The notes below the pieces were generated by a model that saw only the letters and a program-made list of their open reading frames with translations, did not search any database and was not told the origin of the DNA. Below are positions 16,853 to 25,663 of a stretch of 64,000 nt of DNA, in pieces. Source of the DNA: CADCTM01 sp049671305 (GTDB taxonomy: Bacteria; Cyanobacteriota; Cyanobacteriia; Cyanobacteriales; Coleofasciculaceae); NCBI GenBank assembly GCA_049671305.1, contig JBATUR010000017.1:1-64000 (forward strand), in the 5' to 3' direction. How positions within the stretch are numbered: position 1 is the stretch's first letter; each line of letters begins with the position of its first letter. The position numbers and the translations under genes are program-made.

Positions 16853-18724
16853 CTAAGCGATTCCCTCACGAGAACCGCTCGTCTTCAAAACCGGACGTGA
16901 GACTTTCACCTCATCCGGCTCCTCAGTGATAAGGTCATTGTCATCGATACCTCTGTTACCCGATTTGACGGGCTTAGGCTTGGCACTATTACAGCCAGAT
17001 TTGTTGCCGAGACTTCCATCTTTGGTTGTCTTTTCATCATGGCAATGTCGGTGAAGTAGTTGTATGTTCTTAAACTCATTCTTTCCACCTTGCGATTTCG
17101 GAATGATATGGTCTACTTCCAACACCGATTCGTTAGTAAAGTACAGACCGCAGTGAGCGCATTTCCCTTTCTGTCTTTTCAGCAGTGTTGCCACTGTCTT
17201 AGGGACTTCTGGGTTATAACCCATTCTTGTACTCCAGTAAACTAGGTTGCCATCGTATGGGCTGGCATCGCTCTTAACTTTCACATGGCGGACTATTGGT
17301 GTCTCCATATGCTTTAGTAACCGCAGGGGATTTTTTCCTTCCTGCTTGGTTGCGAATACCCAGTTATCTCCGCCTATGGTTTGCCAGTATGTATTGGCTA
17401 CCCATTTCCCCGATTTATTCGGGTGGCGTCTTTGTCCCCAGTTTTTTAGTTTTCGGTACACTTTTTCGCCTAGTTCTGAAAATGTATCTTTACTTACCTG
17501 CGTTCTGTAGTAGTTAGCCCACCCTCTAATGATTGGGTTTAAATGGGCTATCAGCGCTGCCTGAGAGGCTGCCTTATGCTGTTCTATTACATCTGCAATT
17601 CGGTTGTAGTGTACCTTTATCTTTTCTTTGCTGGGTTTGATGAGTGTCTTAAAACCAAGCTTGAGTTTGCCAGTGTTATATTTACTGACTGGGTGCTGCC
17701 TGACATTAAAGCCAAGGAAGTTAAACCCTGCGTCTTGCCCATCATATTCATACAAAGTGTGGGCAAGGCGTGTTTTGCTTGGTTTTAATTCTAATCCCAT
17801 GCCTTTTAACCACTCAGAGATTATCTCTTTACATCTTTGGACAACGGTTATGTCTTCATGAAGTATCACGAAGTCATCGGCGTAGCGGACTACCTGGGGG
17901 GTCTCAAAGCTGGCTCCTTTCTTGTGAAACCATGTTTCCCTCCCTGTATGGGTCATTCTTGGGAATGCTTGCTTAATCCGTTCTTCCATCCCGTGGAGGG
18001 CGATATTAGCCAGTAGTGGGGAAATGACCCCGCCTTGTGGCGTACCCTCAGATGTGGGGAACAATTGATTACCATCCATCACCCCCGACTGGAGCCATGA
18101 TTTTATCTGTCTCCTGAGCGTCGGAAACGTATTTAATTTTCTGAGAAGTTCCCCGTGATTGATGCGGTCAAAACATTTGGCAATGTCGGCATCCAGCACA
18201 TATTTGGCTTTTTGCCAAACTGCATTGGCAATTGCTTGAACTGCATCATGGCATGAGCGCCCTAGTCGGAATCCATAGGAGTTAGGTTCAAATCTAGCTT
18301 CCCATTCTGATTCCAGCGCCAGCTTAACTAACGCCTGAAGCGCTCTGTCGTACATCGTGGGAATACCAAGAGGACGCTTTTCGTCTGTTCCTGGTTTATC
18401 TATCCATACCCTGCGAGTGGGTTTGGCTTTCCCCTTTAGCTCAAGAATTTTCATCATTGCCAACCTTTGGACGGGCAAGAGTTTTTTAACTCCGTCAACT
18501 CCGGCTGTATTTTTGCCCTGGTTATCCTGTGTCACTCGACGTACCGCCAGCATCCTTCCTGACCAAGACCTCATCAAAGTTTTTTGGAGTCTGCGAGCTG
18601 CCTTTAAATCCCCACGACTAGAGGCTTGGAATATTCTCTTTTGCAGCTTGTATACCCTACGTTCCAGCTTTCGCCAGTTCGTCTGGTTCCATTCCACCGT
18701 CTGATTGTTCAGCGTTTTAGACAT
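16853..18724 (-). CDS. ltrA: group II intron reverse transcriptase/maturase with HNH domain
   Basis: A 623-residue intron-encoded protein. The RT domain spans about 85-345, with PLGIPTMYDRALQ, YGFRLGRSCHDAVQAI, DADIAKCFDRINH, SEGTPQGGVISPLLANI and catalytic VVRYADDFVILH. Maturase (X) motifs follow (HLNPIIRGWANYYR). An HNH endonuclease sits at about 505-560 (CAHCGLYFTNESVLEVDHIIPKSQGG...LLHRHCHDEK). It should promote splicing and target-primed retrohoming. The last ~20 residues are encoded by domains V and VI, and the stop codon is only 6 bases from the intron 3' end. All catalytic residues look intact, so the intron may still be mobile. Confidence 0.95.
   Translation of the reverse strand: MSKTLNNQTVEWNQTNWRKLERRVYKLQKRIFQASSRGDLKAARRLQKTLMRSWSGRMLAVRRVTQDNQGKNTAGVDGVKKLLPVQRLAMMKILELKGKAKPTRRVWIDKPGTDEKRPLGIPTMYDRALQALVKLALESEWEARFEPNSYGFRLGRSCHDAVQAIANAVWQKAKYVLDADIAKCFDRINHGELLRKLNTFPTLRRQIKSWLQSGVMDGNQLFPTSEGTPQGGVISPLLANIALHGMEERIKQAFPRMTHTGRETWFHKKGASFETPQVVRYADDFVILHEDITVVQRCKEIISEWLKGMGLELKPSKTRLAHTLYEYDGQDAGFNFLGFNVRQHPVSKYNTGKLKLGFKTLIKPSKEKIKVHYNRIADVIEQHKAASQAALIAHLNPIIRGWANYYRTQVSKDTFSELGEKVYRKLKNWGQRRHPNKSGKWVANTYWQTIGGDNWVFATKQEGKNPLRLLKHMETPIVRHVKVKSDASPYDGNLVYWSTRMGYNPEVPKTVATLLKRQKGKCAHCGLYFTNESVLEVDHIIPKSQGGKNEFKNIQLLHRHCHDEKTTKDGSLGNKSGCNSAKPKPVKSGNRGIDDNDLITEEPDEVKVSRPVLKTSGSREGIA
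16886..16921 (-). ncRNA. group II intron domain V
   Basis: Read on the minus strand, this 36-base element starts GAGCCGGATG, has a central GTGAAAGTC with a GAAA tetraloop, and ends CACGTCCGGTTTTG. The outer GAGCCGGA/TCCGGTTT stem, the bulge and the GAAA-capped inner stem are the conserved catalytic domain V of bacterial group II introns. It overlaps the 3' end of the maturase reading frame. Confidence 0.9.
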
Positions 18725-19344
18725 ATGTACTGCTACTTGACACTATTCCTTCCTTATCACCGTAAGTCTGTCAGCCTATCCCCTTCATTACAAAGAGGCT
18801 TTTGCTTCTGACTCAATCCCACCCATCCGCAGCATCCGGTTAGCACCTACTCCTGGTATTCAACCTCCAGGAGAGCTTACGGAGGGTTACTTCGTTCCGA
18901 GTGACCATACTATGAGTCTTTAGAGTTCCACTTTCCACCGGGTTTATTTGGAGATGCTGTAGGTCAGAGTGCTATTGCCTACCTCTTATCCTTTGCCTTT
19001 TGGCTCCAGCTAATCAGTCCTTTTTGCTGGTTGAAGGTAACGATGGTTCAGACGTGGATTCAAACTATTGTTTTACTCGGATGTGAGGTGTTACCACTCT
19101 CACTGGACTCTTTGCTTACCCCGCACTACCTTGGACTAGGAGTGGGGAAGGGTTTTTTTTCCCGCTTTACGGATTGATGGCTAGTCGCTACCGTAGGGAA
19201 AATGCTTTCACCTGGCATCTACAGGGGAGGGATTCGCACCCTCAAGGTCACTCAGTTGTCAAGGTTCATTTCGGGATTAATCCCTATTTATCCTTGCTGC
19301 CCATCCCTAAGCATTTCTGCTTATTTCGAGCAAACGAATCGCAC

Positions 19345-20326
19345 AGCCCTCTCCTTCTACGGCATAGTGAGCCGTGACCATGCCCATCAAAATTTGCACT
19401 AGGAATAAGGTCATCGCCACGCCAAAAAACAGGGTGGTAACTTTTTGACTCGGTGTGGCTAAACGAATCGCTGGACGCACGGCAACTGGTTGTACCTCGT
19501 CGGCATCTTCCTGAGTGAGATAGATAAATAGGAAAAAGGCGATCGCGGCAATCAAGACAATTACCGAAACAATTGACCAAATCAAAAACTGGGCTGGCGC
19601 TTGGTTGCCAATCAAATCATCCTGGGGCCAGTTCGCGGTATAGGAAAAAGGCGCGTTGGGGCGATTTGCTGAGGCTGCCCAAGCTGTCCAGGCAAAAAAT
19701 GCCGTGACGTTGCGAATCTCTGTGTCATCGCTGAACCAGCCGCTAGGGATGGAATGCACCGACGAACCAAGAGACAGCAGCAATTTATAGTCCTCAAATA
19801 CTTTAGCTAATCCCTTAGTCTGAGCGGCAGTCAGAGTCAGGGCTTGGGTATCTGAGCTATAACGGTTAGTTTTAAATTGTTCCTGCAAACGAGCTTGTAG
19901 TGTTACCCGCTCAACTGCGGAGAGTCCCTCTAAATCTGTTTGCGTAAAGTCGGGGTTATTGTTGTACAAAATTCCCGCTGTGGATAGTCCCCAACGGTGC
20001 AACACATCGGCGGTCCAATCGGGAGCCAGGTAGCTGCCATGACCCCAAATACTGCCAATATGTTGTCCACCCCGTGCCAGATAAGTTTCCTGCCCGGATT
20101 GAATGTCCGCTTGGGTGAGAATAACTTCCTGTTGCACAGAAACCACCATTGCTGGAATCGGTGGTGCGTTTTTATAAATGACTGCTCCTGCTGAAATTAA
20201 AACTGTAAAGGTCACAATGCAAATCAGGACGAGCCAGGCTGGGAGAGTAAACTGCCAATTCTGCTTCTCTACTTTTGCTCCTGCAACATCAAAGGTTGGG
20301 TTTGCCATAGTCGTTTTTTCTGCCAC
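19345..20326 (-). CDS. norB: quinol-type nitric oxide reductase, 5' exon
   Basis: Upstream part of norB: a membrane helix (LPAWLVLICIVTFTVLISAGA), then the long periplasmic domain typical of quinol-oxidising NORs (GQETYLARGGQHIGSIWGHGSYLAPDWTADVLHRWG), two more helices, and TAHYAVEGEG at the intron border. The unspliced frame runs 13 codons into the intron before a stop at 19307. The start is GTG at 20326 or ATG at 20308; neither has a strong ribosome-binding site. Function: reduction of NO to nitrous oxide with quinol electrons, a detoxification role in cyanobacteria. A 16-bp Fnr-like palindrome lies 40 bases upstream. Confidence 0.93.
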
Positions 20327-20365
20327 TTAGCGTCTTCTAGCCTAGGATGGAGCCGGCTCAAACGC

Positions 20366-20381
20366 TTTGACTTAAGTCAAA
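20366..20381. promoter_or_regulatory. Crp/Fnr-family operator candidate upstream of norB
   Basis: A perfect 16-bp palindrome, TTTGACTTAAGTCAAA, matching the TTGA-N6-TCAA layout used by Fnr, Dnr and NnrR-type regulators. It lies 40 bases before the GTG (58 before the ATG) of norB and 375 bases before the divergent Crp/Fnr-family gene. A shorter palindrome GAGCCGGCTC is next to it at 20350-20359. The likely user is the adjacent regulator responding to NO or redox state. Confidence 0.65.
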
Positions 20382-20755
20382 TCAGACCTTAAAATATTCT
20401 TAACTTTGCAATATCCTTAAAATCAAAGTGAAAATATAGCGAGTTATCGGTATTAAGTTGGACAATCAATTAAGCTGCGTTGCTGAAGTAAGGTATGAAT
20501 TATGTGGGAGCGTCACGGCAATGCGCCCCCAGCCGATATGGCAATAAGCGCCTCAGACTCTGATTCAGTAACGCCCATTAAGTTTTTAGACCAAATAGTT
20601 AGGGTTTAATGTGTTGTATCCATTGTTAGAATCTAACTGAAAAGGCAAGGTTGCAGTGACTTTCTCTTAGCTCTTTTGAGTATGCATAGGCATTCAATCT
20701 AAGGGAATGATGCCTATTTATATAGGCGATTTGCTCTTAATCGTAACAACCGAGA
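20382..20755. other. intergenic between norB and the Crp/Fnr gene
   Basis: About 370 bases with the promoters of two divergent genes. A 35-residue open frame at 20502-20609 on the plus strand (starts MWERHGNAPPADM) is protein-like but has no ribosome-binding site and no family I recognise; I do not call it a gene. No other strong structure is visible. Confidence 0.4.
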
Positions 20756-21469
20756 ATGAACGAATTGAATTTTGATGATTTAGAGAATTGGTTGCAGACT
20801 ACGATGATTTTTCAGGGACTTTCCCCATCTCAACTGCCCCCCTTACTCCAAATTGCTCGACTCCAAACTTGGCAGAAGGATGAAGTCATCTTCAATCAAG
20901 ATACTCCAGCTATCGGGTTCTTTGTGATTAAAACGGGTCGAGTTAAGGTGTTTAAAATTTCACCGACTGGCAAAGAGCAAATTCTCAGTATTTTTGAAAT
21001 GGGAGATAATTTTGCTGAAGTTGCAGCTTTAGATGGTCGCACATTTCCTGCTTCTGCGGCTGCTTTAGAACGAGTGGAATTAATCTTTTTCCCACGCCAA
21101 GCTTTTCTAGATCTAATGTACCAAGATCCAGGCATCGCTATTAATATGCTGATTAGTCTATCCCAGCATTTACGCCATTTAGTTAGTTTGATTGAAGATT
21201 TATCTTTTAAAGATGTGCCTCAACGACTGGCTGAGTATCTACTCGCTCTCAGCAATGGTAGTTCTCAATCATCGGACAATTGCTCAAAATCAAGTAATGT
21301 TGTCACCTTATCGTTAACCAAAAGCCAGCTTGCCGCAGCCCTCGGCACAATTCCTGCTACGCTTTCCAGAGCTTTCTATCGTCTCAGTAGTGAAGGAATC
21401 ATTACGGTTAATGGTGCACAAATTGAGCTACTGGATCGTCAGCGGTTGCAAAAACTCGCGTTAGCTTAG
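20756..21469 (+). CDS. Crp/Fnr-family transcriptional regulator
   Basis: A 237-residue regulator with an N-terminal cyclic-nucleotide-binding-type beta barrel (residues about 15-130: KDEVIFNQDTPAIGFFVIKTGRVKVFKISPTGKEQILSIFEMGDNFAEVA), a dimerisation helix, and a C-terminal Crp-type helix-turn-helix (LTKSQLAAALGTIPATLSRAFYRLSSEGII). It lacks the N-terminal cysteine cluster of oxygen-sensing Fnr, and the cAMP-pocket arginine of Crp is not evident, so it belongs more naturally with Dnr/NnrR-like nitrogen-oxide regulators. Divergence from norB and a good palindrome in between support control of norB-glbN. The effector is not proven. Confidence 0.88.
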   Translation: MNELNFDDLENWLQTTMIFQGLSPSQLPPLLQIARLQTWQKDEVIFNQDTPAIGFFVIKTGRVKVFKISPTGKEQILSIFEMGDNFAEVAALDGRTFPASAAALERVELIFFPRQAFLDLMYQDPGIAINMLISLSQHLRHLVSLIEDLSFKDVPQRLAEYLLALSNGSSQSSDNCSKSSNVVTLSLTKSQLAAALGTIPATLSRAFYRLSSEGIITVNGAQIELLDRQRLQKLALA

Positions 21470-21518
21470 GGGAAAAAGCGATCGCTTGCCCTGGAAGTAA
21501 CAAACTCCCAATTTGGCA

Positions 21519-21552
21519 AGATCCCCGACTTCTTCTGTGAAGTCGGGGATCT
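21519..21552. terminator. bidirectional hairpin between convergent genes
   Basis: AGATCCCCGACTTC at 21519-21532 pairs perfectly with GAAGTCGGGGATCT at 21539-21552 across a 6-base loop, between the convergent Crp/Fnr gene and pntB. The sequence belongs to a hairpin family I recall as repeated in many cyanobacterial genomes. It may terminate both transcripts, although long U tracts are absent. Confidence 0.65.
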
Positions 21553-21558
21553 AAAACC

Positions 21559-22968
21559 TTAAAGCTGCTTCACCTGAGAAACCAACTGTGCCACCACATC
21601 CTTAGCACTCCCAAACAGCATCATAGTTTTGTCCTTATAGAACAAATCATTATCCACACCAGCAAAACCCGTACTCATACCGCGCTTAATCACGATCGCG
21701 TGTTTTGCCCTGTCTACCTCCAAAATCGGCATCCCATAAATCGGACTGCCTGCATCAGTACGCGCTGCCGGATTAACTACATCATTCGCCCCAATTACCA
21801 GCGCCACATCAGTTTCATCAAACTGAGGATTAATATCATCCATGTCATAAAGTTGCGGATAAGGCACATTTGCTTCTGCCAACAGCACATTCATATGCCC
21901 CGGCATCCGTCCTGCCACTGGGTGAATGGCATACTTTACCTCAACGCCCTTACCCTCCAACTGATCCGCCAACTCACGCACCGAATGCTGCGCCTGTGCC
22001 ACCGCCATACCATATCCTGGAATAATCACCACAGAACGGGCATAACCCAACATCATCGCCGCTTCTTCGGCATCAACACTCTTCACCGTCTTATCTTGGT
22101 TGCCGCCAGCAGTTGCACCCGCCGCCCCAGACTTTGTACCCGAACCGAATGCACCAAACAGCACACTTGTCAAGGAACGGTTCATCGCCTTACACATAAT
22201 CTGAGTCAGGATAATACCCGACGCACCAACCAAGGCACCGGCGATGATCAACATATTATTCATCACCACAAACCCCGCCGCACTCGCCGCCAAACCGGAG
22301 TAAGAGTTTAAAAGCGAAATTACCACAGGCATATCGCCGCCGCCAATTGGCAAGACAAACAAGATGCCTAAAACTAGTGATATACCTACTAGCCCCAAAA
22401 ATACCGTCGGATTTTCTGGCGTTAGGATCAAATAGCCACTAACAACAAAAAAGCCCACTAATAGCAAAGCATTAATCGGCTGCTGCAAAGGAAACGTCAT
22501 CGGTGCACCAGGTAGCAGCCCTTGCAATTTGGCAAAAGCCACGAAACTACCGGTTAAAGTCACACCACCAATTAAGACGCCCAGAATAATGGTAATTGTG
22601 TCGGTGAGAGTAACCGGTTGCCCGCTAGCAACTAAGCGCCAGAATTCGCCAATAGCAACCAACGCCGAAGCCGCACCGCCCAAACCATTGAGCAAACCCA
22701 CCATTTGCGGCATATCAGTCATGGCGACTTTATAAGCGGCAACGGCACCAATTAACGAGCCGATCAGCAACCCTACCATAATCAACTGGTAATTGAGCAC
22801 CTGCTGATTTAACAGCGTTGCCACCACTGCTAACAGCATTCCCACTGCCGCCAATAAATTTCCTTGACGTGCGGTTGCCGGGGAACCCAACTGCTTTAAG
22901 CCCACAATAAACAACGATGCTGCAACTAAATAACTCAGCTCAATACCTGTTGGCAAAAAGTCTGTCAT
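21559..22968 (-). CDS. pntB: NAD(P) transhydrogenase beta subunit
   Basis: PntB carries the NADP(H)-binding domain III and part of the membrane proton channel. This 469-residue protein has about nine hydrophobic segments in residues 1-265, then the soluble domain with VIIPGYGMAVAQAQ, IHPVAGRMPGHMNVLLAEA, VALVIGANDVVNPAAR and VIKRGMSTGFAGVDNDLFY, all family hallmarks. Its ATG overlaps the pntAB stop by 4 bases (ATGA), so translation is coupled. It ends in a shared hairpin terminator. The complex couples proton motive force to hydride transfer from NADH to NADP. Confidence 0.97.
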   Translation of the reverse strand: MTDFLPTGIELSYLVAASLFIVGLKQLGSPATARQGNLLAAVGMLLAVVATLLNQQVLNYQLIMVGLLIGSLIGAVAAYKVAMTDMPQMVGLLNGLGGAASALVAIGEFWRLVASGQPVTLTDTITIILGVLIGGVTLTGSFVAFAKLQGLLPGAPMTFPLQQPINALLLVGFFVVSGYLILTPENPTVFLGLVGISLVLGILFVLPIGGGDMPVVISLLNSYSGLAASAAGFVVMNNMLIIAGALVGASGIILTQIMCKAMNRSLTSVLFGAFGSGTKSGAAGATAGGNQDKTVKSVDAEEAAMMLGYARSVVIIPGYGMAVAQAQHSVRELADQLEGKGVEVKYAIHPVAGRMPGHMNVLLAEANVPYPQLYDMDDINPQFDETDVALVIGANDVVNPAARTDAGSPIYGMPILEVDRAKHAIVIKRGMSTGFAGVDNDLFYKDKTMMLFGSAKDVVAQLVSQVKQL

Positions 22969-23258
22969 ACCTTCACCTCTTTTTTCTTAAACATTTGCAA
23001 CATCCGATCCGTCACCAGGAAACCGCCCACAACATTAATGGTTGCGAAAATTATGGCAATTAAGCCTAAAATTACCGTGACATTCCAATCGCGTGGACCA
23101 GAAATTAATAAAGCCCCAATTACAGCAATACCAGAAATGGCATTAGCGCCAGACATTAGGGGAGTGTGAAGAGTTGGCGGCACTTTGTTGATTACTTCAA
23201 AGCCAACAAATGATGCCAAAACGAAGACAAACAAACTTGCAAGTAATGCGGTTGACAT
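22965..23258 (-). CDS. pntAB: NAD(P) transhydrogenase alpha subunit, membrane part
   Basis: A 97-residue protein with three membrane helices (LLASLFVFVLASFVGFEVI, GANAISGIAVIGALLI, VILGLIAIIFATINVVGGF), corresponding to the membrane half of PntA. In cyanobacteria and some other bacteria the alpha subunit is split into a soluble and a membrane polypeptide. Its conserved VPPTLHTPLMSGANAISGI loop is visible. About 30 bases separate it from pntAA. Confidence 0.95.
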   Translation of the reverse strand: MSTALLASLFVFVLASFVGFEVINKVPPTLHTPLMSGANAISGIAVIGALLISGPRDWNVTVILGLIAIIFATINVVGGFLVTDRMLQMFKKKEVKV

Positions 23259-23288
23259 ATGTTATGTATTATGTGTGCAATTTACCAA

Positions 23289-24434
23289 TTAAACTGTTGC
23301 CCCAATTTGAGCCAGCGCATCTTTTACTCGTTGATTGCGTATTTCGCCACCATGAGTAATGCAGGTATTGCTGATGATGTCATCTTCAAAATTAAGTTGC
23401 AACTCACCATCTTTAATGAGATATTGCAACAAAGTTGAGATGTTTTTGGCGTACATCTGACTGGCGTGGACTGGCATCGAAGACGGCAAATTAATCGGTC
23501 CAATAATGGTCACGCCATGCCGGATCACATCTTTGCCTGGTTCGGTTCCTGCACAGTTTCCGCCTTGTTCTGCTGCTAAATCGACGATTACTGAGCCAGG
23601 ACTCATTTGTGCGACCATTTCTTCTGTTACCAATAATGGTGCTTTTTTTCCTGGAACTTGAGCGGTTGTAATCACAACATCGGCATTTTTAACGTGTTCG
23701 GCAACAACTTCTTGAGTGCGTTGCTTGGAGGCTTCTGAGATTTCTTTGGCATAACCACCAGCGGCAACGGTGTCTTCGTCGAGTTTAACTTCTACGAATT
23801 TTGCACCAAGACTTTGCACTTCTTCTTTGACGGCGGGGCGGATGTCAAATGCTTCTACAATCGCGCCTAAACGTCTGGCAGTAGCGATCGCTTGTAAGCC
23901 TGCTACTCCTGCTCCCATCACAAACACTTTCGCCGGTCTAATTGTACCTGCGGCTGTGGTCAACATGGGGAAGAACTTTGGCAATGCTGCTGCGGCAATT
24001 AATACCGCTTTATAACCAGCGACTCCTGCCTGAGAAGACAAAGCATCCATACTTTGAGCACGACTGGTACGAGGAATCATTTCCATACCAAAAGCCGTAA
24101 TTTGGCGCTCTGTTAGGTGCTGGATGGTTTCTGGCTGCGCTAGAGGGCTGAGGAAGCTTAATAAGACACTTCCTTGGCGCATTTGATTAATTTCATGGTC
24201 TTTTGGGATGCCAACTTTCAGCAAAACATCCGCTTCTCCCCATAATTTGGCAGTATCAGAGCTAATTTTTGCTCCTGCCGCTTCGTAGGCATCATCAGTA
24301 AAAAACGAGCCTTCCCCAGCACCTGCTTCCACCCAAATTTCCAAACCCTGTTTAACTAACCGAGCCACAAGATCCGGATTTAAGGCAACGCGACGCTCTC
24401 CGACTTCGATTTCTTTAGCGATCGCTATTTTCAT
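23289..24434 (-). CDS. pntAA: NAD(P) transhydrogenase alpha subunit, NAD-binding part
   Basis: A 381-residue soluble subunit that binds NAD(H). It has the alanine dehydrogenase/PntA fold with an N-terminal KEIEVGERRVALNPD, the RTSRAQSMDALSSQAGVAGY segment, a Rossmann glycine motif (FVMGAGVAGLQAIATARRLGA) and VDLAAEQGGNC. The split from the membrane part matches the cyanobacterial arrangement pntAA-pntAB-pntB. First gene of the operon, with a 310-base leader/promoter region upstream. Confidence 0.96.
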   Translation of the reverse strand: MKIAIAKEIEVGERRVALNPDLVARLVKQGLEIWVEAGAGEGSFFTDDAYEAAGAKISSDTAKLWGEADVLLKVGIPKDHEINQMRQGSVLLSFLSPLAQPETIQHLTERQITAFGMEMIPRTSRAQSMDALSSQAGVAGYKAVLIAAAALPKFFPMLTTAAGTIRPAKVFVMGAGVAGLQAIATARRLGAIVEAFDIRPAVKEEVQSLGAKFVEVKLDEDTVAAGGYAKEISEASKQRTQEVVAEHVKNADVVITTAQVPGKKAPLLVTEEMVAQMSPGSVIVDLAAEQGGNCAGTEPGKDVIRHGVTIIGPINLPSSMPVHASQMYAKNISTLLQYLIKDGELQLNFEDDIISNTCITHGGEIRNQRVKDALAQIGATV

Positions 24435-24744
24435 GAATGCTCCTTTTCACTTAAAACCACTAATTGACAATTTATTTTCTTGACTCAAATTGTGAAGCGT
24501 CCTACGCCGTGCCTTGAAAGGTGTAATTAGACAACTACTTCATTACAATTCACCCAACTCAGGTTGGGGCAACACTTAAGCTCTAACCTGCAATCCTATG
24601 TCGCTCTTCAATTAGTGATGCTGATCTTTAACTTGTCTTAAAAATTCAACCACTTTGCCGCAACAAATCTTAATTACATATCGAGCCAGCTTCTCTTTCT
24701 TGAGTTGTATTTATTGTCAATATTGCCAGTTTTGCTGCTTTCTC
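24435..24744. other. pnt promoter region
   Basis: About 310 bases between pntAA and the alpha/beta hydrolase gene, both on the minus strand. It contains a short hairpin (CCCAAC/GTTGGG at 24553-24568) without a U tract and no credible gene. It should hold the pnt promoter and the 3' end of the hydrolase transcript. Confidence 0.4.
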
Positions 24745-25638
24745 TTAACAATTAGCAAGAATCTGACGCACTTCATGAGCAACAGCATCAGGCTGCTCTA
24801 CCATTACCATGTGCCCAGAGCCAGGAATTTCGACAACATTTTCCCCACAGCCTTGAAAAAGCTTATGAAAACTGGCAAGATGGCGCACATATTTCGGCTC
24901 CATAACTTTATCCATCGCCCCAGCAATAAAATAAACTGGCTGCTCAATTTGAGATACCACCTGCGGTAGACGGTGAACCTCAGCTTCAGTAGTTGAATCA
25001 AGAAGAGTTCTCAAAGCCGCTTCCGGGTTGGCAACCACAAAATCGATTACCCGTTGGCGTCCCCATTGACGAGCCAAAGGACGAGCTACCTGTGTGCGTG
25101 TAAATAATAAATCCAAAAAAGGTACAGAACATAACCAGCGTGGGCGTCGTTTCAATAATTCCTGCCCTGCCGCCCGAAAGCGCTCAAACTCTTCCTTCAA
25201 ATAAATGCCACCACCTGCATTTAGGCAAATCACACCCACTACTCGCTCTGGTAATTTCAGCGCCCCCCACAAGGCAATACTACCGCCTAGAGAGTGACCA
25301 ATCAGCCAAGCCTGGTCGATCTTAAGCTGTTGTAAAAGAATGCCCAAATCAGCAGCATAAGCAGCCAGAGTATAGCTAGGAGCCGATAACTCAACCAGCT
25401 CAGACTCAATTGGTGATGGTGCTTTCTGGCTCTTATCAATTAGGGTTTGAGAATCACCAAAGCCCCGCAAATCATAAATTAGACATTGATAATCAGGTGT
25501 CAACCTTTCAACTAAAGGTTGCCAATAGCTACGGCTCAAAAGCCAGCCGTGGATGAAAACTAATACAGGAGCTGCCGTTGTCCTAGGAGGAGTTAATTCG
25601 TAGGCGTGGGTTGCTCCCAAAATTTCAATAGTTGCCAT
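24745..25638 (-). CDS. alpha/beta-fold hydrolase
   Basis: A 297-residue hydrolase with the classic order: oxyanion-hole region VFIHGWLLSRSYWQPL, nucleophile elbow GHSLGGSIALWG (Ser), acid residue region around YFIAGAMDKVMEP, and catalytic His in GSGHMVMVEQPDAV near the C-terminus. No signal peptide. A cap domain covers about residues 150-220. Substrate cannot be inferred. It sits 25 bases downstream of the ACT-domain gene on the same strand and may be cotranscribed with it. Confidence 0.9.
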   Translation of the reverse strand: MATIEILGATHAYELTPPRTTAAPVLVFIHGWLLSRSYWQPLVERLTPDYQCLIYDLRGFGDSQTLIDKSQKAPSPIESELVELSAPSYTLAAYAADLGILLQQLKIDQAWLIGHSLGGSIALWGALKLPERVVGVICLNAGGGIYLKEEFERFRAAGQELLKRRPRWLCSVPFLDLLFTRTQVARPLARQWGRQRVIDFVVANPEAALRTLLDSTTEAEVHRLPQVVSQIEQPVYFIAGAMDKVMEPKYVRHLASFHKLFQGCGENVVEIPGSGHMVMVEQPDAVAHEVRQILANC

Positions 25639-25663
25639 ATTTTCATCCTAGCGAAGAATGGTG

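Larger units (their letters stand above)
16847..19344 (-). mobile_element. group II intron inside norB
   Basis: A complete 2,498-base group II intron in transcript sense with norB. The 5' end is GTGCGATTCG, matching the GUGYG rule, at 19344. The 3' end is TTTAAC, matching the terminal AY, at 16847. Domain V is present at 16921-16886, followed by a hairpin (GCGGTTCTC, GTGA loop, GGGAATCGC) of domain VI. Domain IV encodes a reverse transcriptase/maturase. Removing exactly this segment restores the conserved norB frame. Domains I-III occupy about 18725-19344. Domain V sequence suggests the bacterial chloroplast-like class. I could not confidently locate the EBS1 and EBS2 pairing sites by eye. 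Confidence 0.95.

Noticed and set aside
18725..19344. EBS1/EBS2 sites pairing with the norB 5' exon
   Set aside because: Only partial complementarity to the last exon bases (AGGGCT) was found; not enough to assign positions.
20502..20609. 35-residue open frame between norB and the Crp/Fnr gene
   Set aside because: Composition is protein-like, but there is no ribosome-binding site and I recognise no family; kept only as a remark.
21700..22311. 203-codon plus-strand open frame opposite pntB
   Set aside because: Antisense to a conserved gene; His/Arg-rich composition is typical of a mirrored frame.
24655..24969. Plus-strand open frame across the pnt promoter region and hydrolase 3' end
   Set aside because: Antisense shadow of the alpha/beta hydrolase gene.
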